From Gammaproteobacteria bacterium (lineage in GTDB: Bacteria; Pseudomonadota; Gammaproteobacteria; Tenderiales; Tenderiaceae): 64,000 nt of DNA. The DNA is taken from NCBI GenBank assembly GCA_021731365.1, contig JAKFXL010000016.1, positions 180,111-244,110 on the forward strand, in the 5' to 3' direction. Under the pieces are notes generated by a model. That model saw only the letters and a program-made list of their open reading frames with translations. It did not search any database and had not been told where the DNA came from. Position 1 is the stretch's first letter, and each line of letters starts with the position of its first letter. Positions 43,094-51,353 of this stretch are shown in pieces. Both the position numbers and the translations under genes were made by a program.

Positions 43094-43114
43094 CCGGGGA
43101 TCCGAATGGGAAAT

Positions 43115-43909
43115 CTAAGGAATATGTCGGGGCGTCTTGGGGGGATGCGGCACCCATATCCACGAGCGCAAGACGTACGGTTGGTCAGTTTTCCCTGTAA
43201 GTAATAGTTCAGCGACAAGATCTGCTGAAAATATCAACGGTCCGGACGTTGATGCAATGATATTGTAGGTCTGTCCATACACTGTAGCCTCTTCACTGAT
43301 CACAGAGTCATTTTGTTCAGGCCCATCTAATCGCAACAATCCCTTTAACGCGTCCGGTGCATAACGCGAGTCAGGCTGTTCCAGAATGGAAAACAGCGTT
43401 ATATGTGGTTGCAAGCTTGCAAACTGCTCAATGGGCAGCCCTAGCGCCACTGACATATCTACATATGTCCCCCACCTAACAGTGGCACTCGCTCGGCTTT
43501 CCCTCAAGCGTTCTATGGCCTGCCTAGCGGTTGCCCCCCCTAGGCGGCTCGTTATTAATTGTTCGAGCAGTACCGGGTCTGCTGAGTTGATATCAACCAA
43601 TCCGCGTACGTCAGTCACACGGGCCTCAACCTCTTCTCCATCTATCGTGAATTTTTCGGGGATTCCGGGAGGATTTAGCCAACGTGAGTGTCGCCCATGC
43701 TTGATAAGGTCTAGCACTATCATCTCGACACCGGCCTCAACCCGAGTCTCCAAGAGGGCCTTCTCTTCGAGCGCCGCAACCTCCACTACATTTCTCCAGG
43801 CTGTCGAGAGTGTTATAACAACGAGCCCTGCCACCACCATCAGCAGCAGCAGGGCATGCAGCAATATAGCGCCCTTAATGTTAGTGCTTGGGGGTAATGG
43901 GGCGTGCAC
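43115..43909 (-). CDS. gspK: Type II secretion minor pseudopilin GspK
   Basis: 264 residues. An N-terminal prepilin-like segment (KGAILLHALLLLMVVAGLVVI) is followed by the helical GspK insertion (SADPVLLEQLITSRLGGATARQAIERLRESRA) that caps the pseudopilus tip. It overlaps gspD by 29 bases and is the last gene of the operon. Position after gspD rather than after gspJ is unusual. Confidence 0.85.
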   Translation of the reverse strand: MHAPLPPSTNIKGAILLHALLLLMVVAGLVVITLSTAWRNVVEVAALEEKALLETRVEAGVEMIVLDLIKHGRHSRWLNPPGIPEKFTIDGEEVEARVTDVRGLVDINSADPVLLEQLITSRLGGATARQAIERLRESRASATVRWGTYVDMSVALGLPIEQFASLQPHITLFSILEQPDSRYAPDALKGLLRLDGPEQNDSVISEEATVYGQTYNIIASTSGPLIFSADLVAELLLTGKTDQPYVLRSWIWVPHPPKTPRHIP

Positions 43910-45968
43910 GTTCTGCGGCTTTAGCGGCTGAATCCATGCCTTCGGCTAGGGCATCGACTACCGCCTGTGTTTCGTCTTGGTTTTTCATCACATGTGGCAC
44001 CAGCAGTATGATGAGCTCAGATCTGCGCGCATCTGAAGTGTTGGTGCGAAATATATTACCAATGATCGGAATATCTTTTAGAAATGGAATACCACTAGTT
44101 CCCTTACTTCCGTTTTCTCTTATTAAACCGCCGAGTGCTACTGTGTTCCCATCCTTGGTGGAAACCACTGTCTGAATCCGCCGACGTTGGATCGTCGGAG
44201 AATCAATGCCAGATGACTTTGTTGGGGTAACGTCGCTAACCTCTTGCGTGATAAACAGAGTCACATTTCCGTTCTCACTTATCCGAGGTGTCACTTCAAG
44301 GATGACACCGGTATCTCTCATTTGAATCGAATTTACCACGGGCGCTCCCGTGGTACTGGTCGACTGGGATATCTGCGTAACCACAGGCACTTGGTCCCCT
44401 ACCTGCAGACTGGCCTTCTGATTATTGAGTACCGACAGTTTTGGCGAAGATAGTACGCGCACATCCGTTTTTTCGGCAAGAGCATTCAACACCAAACGCG
44501 CATCAGCGAGTCCAGAGTAAGCATAAGAGAATCCTGGAAACTGGGAAGCTGCTCCTCCCGAGTCTTGTGAACTTAGAGTGACCTTGTTTTTTCCGGAATC
44601 ATAGAACCATTGCACACCATAACGAAGGCTGTCATTAAGGGAAACTTCAGCCAGGATAGCCTCAATCATGACTTGGCGCGGAAATACATCAATAATCTTC
44701 AATGCATCTTTAATCACACTGAATTTTTCTTCTTCTCCGTAGAAGATAATAGAGTTAGTCTCCTCTATTGCCACCAAACTACTGGCTTCAGTAGGAATTG
44801 CTGGAGCCAGTGATGAAATCACTTCAGCTGGAAAAACCGGAAGTGATTCTATTCCTGTTCTTGGTGCGGTGTTTTTTTCAGCCACGATGCCTTCTAAAAC
44901 TTGGCGTAGCGCAATCACGAGATCTTTTGCAACACCATGCTGGACGTTGTATACAAACAACCGTTTTCCAGTTGTTTTTGTTTTGTCCAGCCGGCGTATC
45001 CAGTCTTCTGCATTTTCGAGGTCTGCTCGATTATCAGCCACCCCTAGAATTGTCTTGATACGTGGGATGGGAATGAGTCGCACACGCCCGTCCATAAAAT
45101 TCATTGGCGGCTGAAAAACCTGTTTTAACTCCGCCACCAGTTGTTCGGCATCGAGCTGTTCCAAGTGGTAAAGCGCGAGACTCTTGCCCTCAAGCCAGTT
45201 TTTATCGAAGTTCTCAATAGCTTGCCTAACTGATGCGCGTTCCTGATTAGTGCCAGTAACAACAAGAAGCCGATACTGCTCATTTGCCTGCAATATGGTT
45301 TCCTTCGGAACAAATGATTCCAAAATCCTCAGCATCTCGGTGGCATCAATATAAGTCAGGGGAAAAATCTCGATGGCGTAACCGGGACGAATGACCCCGG
45401 TAGGGGTAACCACACTAGTCCCCTTTACAAGCGTTGATGCCAGCTCTTTCGAAACCACCTGGTGCACACCATTTTCAGAAATAATGGCAATCGATAGCGA
45501 ACTAAGTGCTGTTTCCAAGGCAGCAAATAATGCATCTTGATCGACGGGCTTTCCTGTACGAAGCGTAACGCGACCTTGAATATCCGGTTTCACAATATAA
45601 TTCAGTTTGAGAATGTCTCCCATCACTGCATCGACCACTCCTTTTATTTCCGCATCTTGAAAATTCAGATCATATTTTTTCCCTTCAGCAATTTTTGTTA
45701 CGCCAGCGGCTTCCCCCCCTCCGTTAGTTGGCAAATATTCGGTTTGTTCTGATGCTGGCCGTTTCGCTATTGAAGTTGATCCAAGGTATTCCACTCGCGG
45801 CTTTTGCTCAGATACTGCCTCTTTATCTGGGTCAGTAGTAGACTCGTCAACGTTCTTGGTATCTCCATGAGACCGCCAACCGGCCACAGATTGGGGAGAC
45901 AACTGTATGCCGGGTGAGCTGCATGCAGACAGGCAAAATATTATTAATAAGTAAGAGAAATATTTCAT
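43881..45968 (-). CDS. gspD: Type II secretion secretin GspD
   Basis: 695 residues. It starts as a lipoprotein (lipobox LSAC, Cys16), so it may reach the outer membrane without a separate pilotin. N0/N1-N3 domains follow (YDLNFQDAEIKGVVDAVMGDILKLNY), and the C-terminal secretin barrel is recognisable by VLSSPKLSVLNNQKASLQVG and VPFLKDIP-type (GIPFLKDIPIIGNIFRT) motifs. Forms the outer-membrane channel. Preceded by the GspC/N-like gene with a 21-base gap. Confidence 0.93.
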   Translation of the reverse strand: MKYFSYLLIIFCLSACSSPGIQLSPQSVAGWRSHGDTKNVDESTTDPDKEAVSEQKPRVEYLGSTSIAKRPASEQTEYLPTNGGGEAAGVTKIAEGKKYDLNFQDAEIKGVVDAVMGDILKLNYIVKPDIQGRVTLRTGKPVDQDALFAALETALSSLSIAIISENGVHQVVSKELASTLVKGTSVVTPTGVIRPGYAIEIFPLTYIDATEMLRILESFVPKETILQANEQYRLLVVTGTNQERASVRQAIENFDKNWLEGKSLALYHLEQLDAEQLVAELKQVFQPPMNFMDGRVRLIPIPRIKTILGVADNRADLENAEDWIRRLDKTKTTGKRLFVYNVQHGVAKDLVIALRQVLEGIVAEKNTAPRTGIESLPVFPAEVISSLAPAIPTEASSLVAIEETNSIIFYGEEEKFSVIKDALKIIDVFPRQVMIEAILAEVSLNDSLRYGVQWFYDSGKNKVTLSSQDSGGAASQFPGFSYAYSGLADARLVLNALAEKTDVRVLSSPKLSVLNNQKASLQVGDQVPVVTQISQSTSTTGAPVVNSIQMRDTGVILEVTPRISENGNVTLFITQEVSDVTPTKSSGIDSPTIQRRRIQTVVSTKDGNTVALGGLIRENGSKGTSGIPFLKDIPIIGNIFRTNTSDARRSELIILLVPHVMKNQDETQAVVDALAEGMDSAAKAAERARPITPKH

Positions 45969-45989
45969 GCGATCAAGGGCGGTAAGAAA

Positions 45990-46514
45990 TCATTTAGGGG
46001 TAGTCGATGTTCCGACGCTCGAGTTAGGCAAGTGAACTTGTATATCAATTTTAGACTCCAGATGATGTAGAACCGCATCTTTCGCGCCAATGCGAATAAC
46101 CCGCCAGCCTTCGAAATTACCGCCCTTGGCCAATAGTTGCCGACTCGCGCCTCCATTACCTTCGAGCAATACCCAACTTTGACCATCCTCATCCCTGAGA
46201 ATACCAGACAGGGTTGGTGATAATGGGGCGGGAAGGGGCTGAACTTCAATCTCATTCTTCGCGTCAGTAGCAGAGGTTGTATTGTCAAACTCAAGCGCTT
46301 GCCGGCTACGCCTGAATATTGGTTTGGATAGAATAGCGTCATCTTCAATGGATGCCACCCCAGGCACGGTTAGCCGTGCCGCTTCTCCAGGCTTAGGCGG
46401 CGGAAAACTAACGTCAATCTTGTGTGACAGAGTCATATAGGACACAAGCCCTCCACCCAAGAGCACCACCGCATTGAGAACAACCAACAGGACTGTGCGA
46501 GAGATGAGTTTCAT
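45990..46514 (-). CDS. GspC/GspN-like inner-membrane component
   Basis: 174 residues: one N-terminal membrane helix (TVLLVVLNAVVLLGGGLVSYM), a LSKPIFRRSRQ motif that matches the FxxxRxP-like region before the HR domain, and a small beta domain (PLSPTLSGILRDEDGQSWVLLEGNGG). This resembles XpsN/GspC-type proteins that link the platform to GspD; no PDZ domain is present. It overlaps gspM by four bases. Confidence 0.7.
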   Translation of the reverse strand: MKLISRTVLLVVLNAVVLLGGGLVSYMTLSHKIDVSFPPPKPGEAARLTVPGVASIEDDAILSKPIFRRSRQALEFDNTTSATDAKNEIEVQPLPAPLSPTLSGILRDEDGQSWVLLEGNGGASRQLLAKGGNFEGWRVIRIGAKDAVLHHLESKIDIQVHLPNSSVGTSTTPK

Positions 46515-47107
46515 GGCGTTGATGGCATCTGTTGTGCTTGTGCTGTGACCGTCCCGAAACTCGATAAACGCATTTCCACGGAGAGCAATGGTCCGGCAGG
46601 GTTGTCTTGTCCCGTCTGCGTGGAATCAGCTGAACGAACAACCAAGCGCTCAATCACAATAATCGGCTCAGAACGTTCAATTTGCGTAAGTAATGTATAG
46701 AAGCTCGCCTCCGATCCAGAGCCTGTCACATCCAGGGAAACTCTTGTGAGGCTACCCAGCTGGGCTACTGGAGCCGATCGCATTTGCTCGAGATTGAATT
46801 GGGTCTCGACAAAGGTCTGATTGACGATCTCCTGTAAACGGGCTTCTCCAATCGAAGCCGCACCGACCCACATCAACACTGGCGCCAAGGATTTCTCCTC
46901 GACCTCGACTTCTGTCGCTAATACCCCGCGACTGGCAGCCTCACGTTGCTTTGCTTGCACGAGGTTGAAACGGGCGTCATAAAGTTGTTCAACAGCGTCA
47001 CGTCCCAACACAAACATCGACTGGAACAAACCGCCGAGGATGAATAGGGATAAAATAAGCAAGGCCAGCGCCACCAACTGTCTGATACGTGGACTCAGCG
47101 CATGCAT
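46511..47107 (-). CDS. gspM: Type II secretion assembly protein GspM
   Basis: 198 residues with a single N-terminal membrane helix (LVALALLILSLFILGGLFQSMF), a coiled-coil stretch and a ferredoxin-like periplasmic domain with the pattern TLLTQIERSEPIIVIERLVVRS. Matches the XpsM/T2SSM_b branch. Coupled to gspL by a TAATG overlap and to the next gene by ATGA. Confidence 0.82.
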   Translation of the reverse strand: MHALSPRIRQLVALALLILSLFILGGLFQSMFVLGRDAVEQLYDARFNLVQAKQREAASRGVLATEVEVEEKSLAPVLMWVGAASIGEARLQEIVNQTFVETQFNLEQMRSAPVAQLGSLTRVSLDVTGSGSEASFYTLLTQIERSEPIIVIERLVVRSADSTQTGQDNPAGPLLSVEMRLSSFGTVTAQAQQMPSTP

Positions 47108-48216
47108 TAGTTTCGCGCTCCAGCAATAACGGCGCTAATTTCAAATTGTGGTGGCCCACCCGGATTAACAGCACTCGCGACTACATCAAGCTTGGCATTG
47201 GCAAGCAAGTTGCCTTTCTTGAGTTGTCGTACAGCCGCTGACGGATTAATTGCCTGACCTGCCAGAGAAACTTTTCCATTCGCATATTCCAGCCTGTTCA
47301 CCCACGCATCAGATGGTAAATGGCTGGCCGCCTCGTTTATAAGGCTGGTCACCCGAAAGGACGGCAATTGCCCCGCCAACTCCTGGCGGACGGTTTGAAC
47401 GTGTGATTGTCGTGCCTCCAGCTCGGTGTGCTTTTTATCTGGGGTATTCAACGTAAAGATCTGACTGCGCGTATCCCGTTCCAACCATTTCGCGGTCAGA
47501 ATCGTTACAGGAAAATACACCGTGAAAACAACCACCGCCATTACCAGCAAGTAGAGATGCAAGCGTTTTTTCGCTTGTGCCGCTTTCTCCCTTTCTGAAG
47601 TATGAAACACATAATCGAGACCTTGTGAGCCGGGTAATGCATAACCCACCTCATTAACCGATATATCCCATTTGCCAAAGGTGGTTACCATCTCCGCCAC
47701 AGCCTCCTTGCGAGAGATCACCACATCAAGCCGAATATATTCCGGGGATGAAGCATCCTTTCTGGGCCTGACGGCGAAAAAAACATGGGAAGGATCGATG
47801 GGCGACTCTGTCAGTAGCCTGTAAGACACCGCTTGCCTCAGCTCGCTACGCGCCGCTGTGGGCAACTCATACTCCAGTGGGAGAATGTCTTCTTCCGCCA
47901 TGGAAACATGAAGCGAGCGTCCTATGCAGAGCGTTTTCAGCCTTGAGGCAGAGGCCTCTAATTGATCCAAGCCGGGAAGATCGACAGTGGCCGGTAGATT
48001 TGCAGCGGATGATTTATTGTTTGATCTATCCAGCAATAGCAACGAACATTGTTGCTTGCCAACGCGTAACAAAGCAGGAGGGCTCTTAAATGAATCAAGG
48101 CGTCCCAACCAGGGAAACATTGAAGAGAGTTCCGAAAACCACCAAGACAGGGCTTGCACCGCAAGGTCACTCGCTTGAGCCAAAAACATACGGCGATTCT
48201 TCAAGATGTCCGGCAT
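47107..48216 (-). CDS. gspL: Type II secretion platform protein GspL (PilN-like)
   Basis: 369 residues. The cytoplasmic part (about 1-220) has an actin-like GspL/PilM-like fold (SMAEEDILPLEYELPTAARSELRQAVSYRL). A membrane helix lies near residues 223-245 (LHLYLLVMAVVVFTVYFPVTIL) and a PilN-like periplasmic domain follows. It couples the GspE ATPase to the pseudopilus platform. Starts inside the end of gspJ (16-base overlap). Confidence 0.82.
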   Translation of the reverse strand: MPDILKNRRMFLAQASDLAVQALSWWFSELSSMFPWLGRLDSFKSPPALLRVGKQQCSLLLLDRSNNKSSAANLPATVDLPGLDQLEASASRLKTLCIGRSLHVSMAEEDILPLEYELPTAARSELRQAVSYRLLTESPIDPSHVFFAVRPRKDASSPEYIRLDVVISRKEAVAEMVTTFGKWDISVNEVGYALPGSQGLDYVFHTSEREKAAQAKKRLHLYLLVMAVVVFTVYFPVTILTAKWLERDTRSQIFTLNTPDKKHTELEARQSHVQTVRQELAGQLPSFRVTSLINEAASHLPSDAWVNRLEYANGKVSLAGQAINPSAAVRQLKKGNLLANAKLDVVASAVNPGGPPQFEISAVIAGARN

Positions 48217-48842
48217 GTCAGGCTGGTCCAGTCAAGAATACATTCCCCCGGAACGATGCTACGGGGCCGGACCGCAATCCAGAATGGCTGCTTTTCCCGG
48301 CTCGTATACACCCCATGCAGTTCGACGAGTTCCGGCGCTACCGCTACTTTCTCCCAGTGACTTTGGGGCTGGTCGTCCAGCGGGCCAAAATATTCGAAGC
48401 GCAGGCTCTCTAACCCCTGGAGGAGTATCCAACGGTCGCGCAAAGGTGAGGGCGTCGAGTCAGATCCCGGGTTGATTGGATTGATGGACAACACGAGATT
48501 GAAGGAGCCATCAGATTGGCGTTCTGTTGCCAATTTGGCCCTCATGCGCCCCAGCGCGAAAGCAGATTGCGGCGGCATCACAAACATCTCCATGCCTGCT
48601 TCAGTCCCCCTTAAGCCACCCTCTGCTTGATTTGGCCCTGCCGCTATACCCGCCTTGAGTGTTCGTGTGATCGCTATATGGGCCAGAGTCTCAATGCCAA
48701 GCTCCTTATCGGCTGCGGTTGAACGTTCCCATCCTTCACGAACAGTGATGAGAATCTGCGACAGGCTTGCTAAGAGTAGCGCGCCTACCGCAATCGAAAT
48801 GAGTACCTCAATCAAGCTGAAACCAAGCTCCGGTTTGCTCAT
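48201..48842 (-). CDS. gspJ: Type II secretion minor pseudopilin GspJ
   Basis: 213 residues. The prepilin peptidase site is very near the N-terminus (PELG|FSLIEVLISIAVGALLLASLSQ). The globular part contains the GspJ-type stretch LRDRWILLQGLESLRFEYFG. It belongs to the tip complex with GspI and GspK. Overlaps gspI (ATGA) and gspL. Confidence 0.85.
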   Translation of the reverse strand: MSKPELGFSLIEVLISIAVGALLLASLSQILITVREGWERSTAADKELGIETLAHIAITRTLKAGIAAGPNQAEGGLRGTEAGMEMFVMPPQSAFALGRMRAKLATERQSDGSFNLVLSINPINPGSDSTPSPLRDRWILLQGLESLRFEYFGPLDDQPQSHWEKVAVAPELVELHGVYTSREKQPFWIAVRPRSIVPGECILDWTSLTCRTS

Positions 48843-49246
48843 AGTGATCTCACGCGCTTCAGGTGGAATGCGGTAAGACTGATCATGGGAGAAGTGCCTG
48901 GATCGCGTAGAACCTCGACCCCTATTCGCTCCATCATTAAAGAGGCAGCGCCTCCATTTTTGTCAGCGGGTGTGCCATCGCTCACGGAAACCCGCCAATG
49001 CAGACCATTTATGATTCCACTTCGAGGCAAGTCGTCTCGTCCTGTCAATGCCATAAACTCCTCGAGCTTCGAATGCGCCAGCCCAACGGCTGACATGCGC
49101 AAACGTGCATCGGATTGTCGCGACAAACTGTCAGATACCGCTGGTAGCCCTATACTCACAACCATTGCCGAAATAGCGAGGGCCACCAGCACCTCTATCA
49201 ATGAGAAGCCAGCCTTTTGTCGAAGAGCCATAGGGTGAAGACCCAT
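48839..49246 (-). CDS. gspI: Type II secretion minor pseudopilin GspI
   Basis: 135 residues with the prepilin signal QKAG|FSLIEVLVALAISAMVVSIG. The GspI-like WRVSVSDGTP region is present. Start at ATG 49246 with GGAG upstream, five bases after gspH ends. A tip-complex subunit with GspJ and GspK. Confidence 0.85.
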   Translation of the reverse strand: MGLHPMALRQKAGFSLIEVLVALAISAMVVSIGLPAVSDSLSRQSDARLRMSAVGLAHSKLEEFMALTGRDDLPRSGIINGLHWRVSVSDGTPADKNGGAASLMMERIGVEVLRDPGTSPMISLTAFHLKRVRSL

Positions 49247-49251
49247 CTCGC

Positions 49252-49695
49252 TTACTCCCAGCTCATTTGGCCGGTGAACCAGTCCACATTTATATGCTGC
49301 TGACGCTCTAATTCGAAGCTGATGCCCCCTCCCGAAGACGACCCGTCAGGATAGAAGACGATGGCATCGTCGCCTGATGAAGATCTGATAGCACTGTTAC
49401 ACCGAAACTTGATCGCTGAAACATTTTTATGGTCCAACAGATCAGCCAGCTTTTCTTCCAGGGCACGGCAGCCAATCGAGACAGCCGCCCCGGACTGGAA
49501 GCTTTGCTGTCGTGCATCCTGCAATACTTTACTCAAGCCGGCACGCAGCATAGTGGGACTCTGTCTCCAGTTGGGCAGGGCCTGCGCCCCGATCCAAGCG
49601 AGCGCGCCCAGCAATGCCACCACAATCAACAGTTCCAGCAAGGAAAAACCACCTTCAACGCGCCTTCCCGGTCCCGACATCGGTGTTTTCGCCAT
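49252..49695 (-). CDS. gspH: Type II secretion minor pseudopilin GspH
   Basis: 147 residues from the ATG at 49695, which has GAGAGG just upstream; a start 27 bases earlier is possible. Prepilin signal VEGG|FSLLELLIVVALLGALAWIG. The remainder matches GspH/FimT (SKVLQDARQQSFQSGAAVSIG; FYPDGSSSGG). It overlaps the gspG 3' end by about 40 bases. Confidence 0.85.
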   Translation of the reverse strand: MAKTPMSGPGRRVEGGFSLLELLIVVALLGALAWIGAQALPNWRQSPTMLRAGLSKVLQDARQQSFQSGAAVSIGCRALEEKLADLLDHKNVSAIKFRCNSAIRSSSGDDAIVFYPDGSSSGGGISFELERQQHINVDWFTGQMSWE

Positions 49696-50101
49696 CCCCC
49701 CCCTCTCGATTGTCTGCACCAAGCGAATACACCTCCACTACCGTTTCACGACCAGGTATCCGGTAGCGATAGGGGTTCCCCCAAGGGTCAATAAGGTGCT
49801 GTGGCTTACGCACATAAGGTCCGCGCCAATTACGAACGTCAGACGGTGCCTTCCACAAGGCATTCGGACCCTGCTCCATTGTTGGATAGGTGCCAACATC
49901 TATCTTGTAGTAATTCAGTGAAGTCATGAGGGTTTCAACCTGCAGCGCGGCAGTGTCCGACTTGGCCCCGGAAAACATATTCATGACCTGGGGTGCGACC
50001 ACTGCGGCAAGCAGCCCCATGATCACAATGACCACCAGCAGTTCAAGCAGTGTGAAACCTGAAGCCCTTGCTGCGCAATGAGCCCGTGGATGTAAATGCA
50101 T
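49655..50101 (-). CDS. gspG: Type II secretion major pseudopilin GspG
   Basis: 148 residues. Prepilin signal RASG|FTLLELLVVIVIMGLLAAVVAPQ followed by the hallmark GTYPTMEQGPNALWKAP, WRGPYV, DPWGNPYRYRIPG motifs of the major subunit. It polymerises into the pseudopilus that pushes substrates through GspD. No prepilin peptidase (gspO) gene is in the window, so it must be processed by a host PilD. Confidence 0.93.
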   Translation of the reverse strand: MHLHPRAHCAARASGFTLLELLVVIVIMGLLAAVVAPQVMNMFSGAKSDTAALQVETLMTSLNYYKIDVGTYPTMEQGPNALWKAPSDVRNWRGPYVRKPQHLIDPWGNPYRYRIPGRETVVEVYSLGADNREGGDGENTDVGTGKAR

Positions 50102-50129
50102 AATTGTAACTGTTCCAAAAAAGGCGAGT

Positions 50130-51353
50130 TTACCTCACCGCCAACTGGTTGATGCTCATGATTCCAAGCATCACGCCAGCTACAACCACGCCCACCACCA
50201 ATCCCAGGAAAGCGATGGCGATGGGATTGACGAGTGCCGCCAGGCGCTTAATCCGTTGCTCGGACTCCATCTCAAGCAGATATGCTGCCCTCTGGATTGC
50301 CCTCCCTAATTCGCCCGTGTGCTCACCTACCTCAATGATCGAGAGCGTGGTTTCGGGAATTTTCACTACCGAGCGGAATATACCTGAGACCGAGCCGCCC
50401 TCACGCAGTTTCCTTCCCGCGTCTTCCATTCGCTGAGCAAGTGCTTGGGAAGAGGCCACACTGGCAGATAGGGTGACAGCGCCTGATATTTCGACACCAT
50501 TTTTAATCAAGGTGCCCATCACGCTCAATACCTTTGACAGATCCAGCGAGAACATCGCCTGTGTCACAGGCAGATAGACCAGTATCTTGTTCGCAGCCGC
50601 ACGGCCTGAATTGCTCCGGCGCAGTGACCAAACGAGCGTTACAAAAAGCAAGATACCGACTGCCAACCAGATGCCGTGGTGAGTAACGAGATCCGAGAGA
50701 TACAGCACAAATCGGGTAACCCCTGGAAGGCGATCTTCATCTCCTTCGAAGATAGGTGCGAACTGCGGAATCACAAAACCGAGCATGAAGGCCAAAACGC
50801 CTAACACGGTCAACAGCACAATAGCAGGATATAAGAGAGCATTAGCCAACGTGCCCCTCGATGCCACTTCTCTTTGCAGGTAGCGTGTTGCATCGGTGAA
50901 CGCTTCTGCCATCTGGCCGCTTTGTTCGGCAGCGCGGACCATTCCAACCAGATAGCTCGGAACCTTTTCTTCCGCCAGCGCCGACGACAACGCCCCACCT
51001 CCACGTACCCGCAGCAACACTTGACTCGCCATTTTCCCCAGAGCTGACTTACCTGGCCGGCGACCGATCACACCCAGAGCCTGCTCGACTGTTAACCCCG
51101 AGGCGAGCATTTCCGACATTTGCTCGGCAAACATCGCCATCTCGGAGGAACGCGGACCTTGGCGCCACTGTATGGGCTTTGACAACGTCCCCAACCAGTC
51201 GGTCCGCTGCAAGGAAATGGAAACAGGTGTATAGCCTTTCGCCAGAAGATCCAATGCAATATCCCGATCAGAAAGAGCTTCCCTTTCGATATGCTGCCTC
51301 TCTCCCGTAGGACTGATGGCCTCAACCGAGAAACGCTTCAGTGCCTGCGACAT
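50130..51353 (-). CDS. gspF: Type II secretion inner-membrane platform protein GspF
   Basis: 407 residues, two T2SSF domains (FAEQMSEMLASGLTVEQALGVIGRR near residue 75, and LSKVLSVMGTLIKNGVEISGAV near 275), with three membrane helices near 170, 225 and 380. Typical GspF length and layout. Starts inside the end of gspE (16-base overlap), so it is translationally coupled to the motor. Confidence 0.92.
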   Translation of the reverse strand: MSQALKRFSVEAISPTGERQHIEREALSDRDIALDLLAKGYTPVSISLQRTDWLGTLSKPIQWRQGPRSSEMAMFAEQMSEMLASGLTVEQALGVIGRRPGKSALGKMASQVLLRVRGGGALSSALAEEKVPSYLVGMVRAAEQSGQMAEAFTDATRYLQREVASRGTLANALLYPAIVLLTVLGVLAFMLGFVIPQFAPIFEGDEDRLPGVTRFVLYLSDLVTHHGIWLAVGILLFVTLVWSLRRSNSGRAAANKILVYLPVTQAMFSLDLSKVLSVMGTLIKNGVEISGAVTLSASVASSQALAQRMEDAGRKLREGGSVSGIFRSVVKIPETTLSIIEVGEHTGELGRAIQRAAYLLEMESEQRIKRLAALVNPIAIAFLGLVVGVVVAGVMLGIMSINQLAVR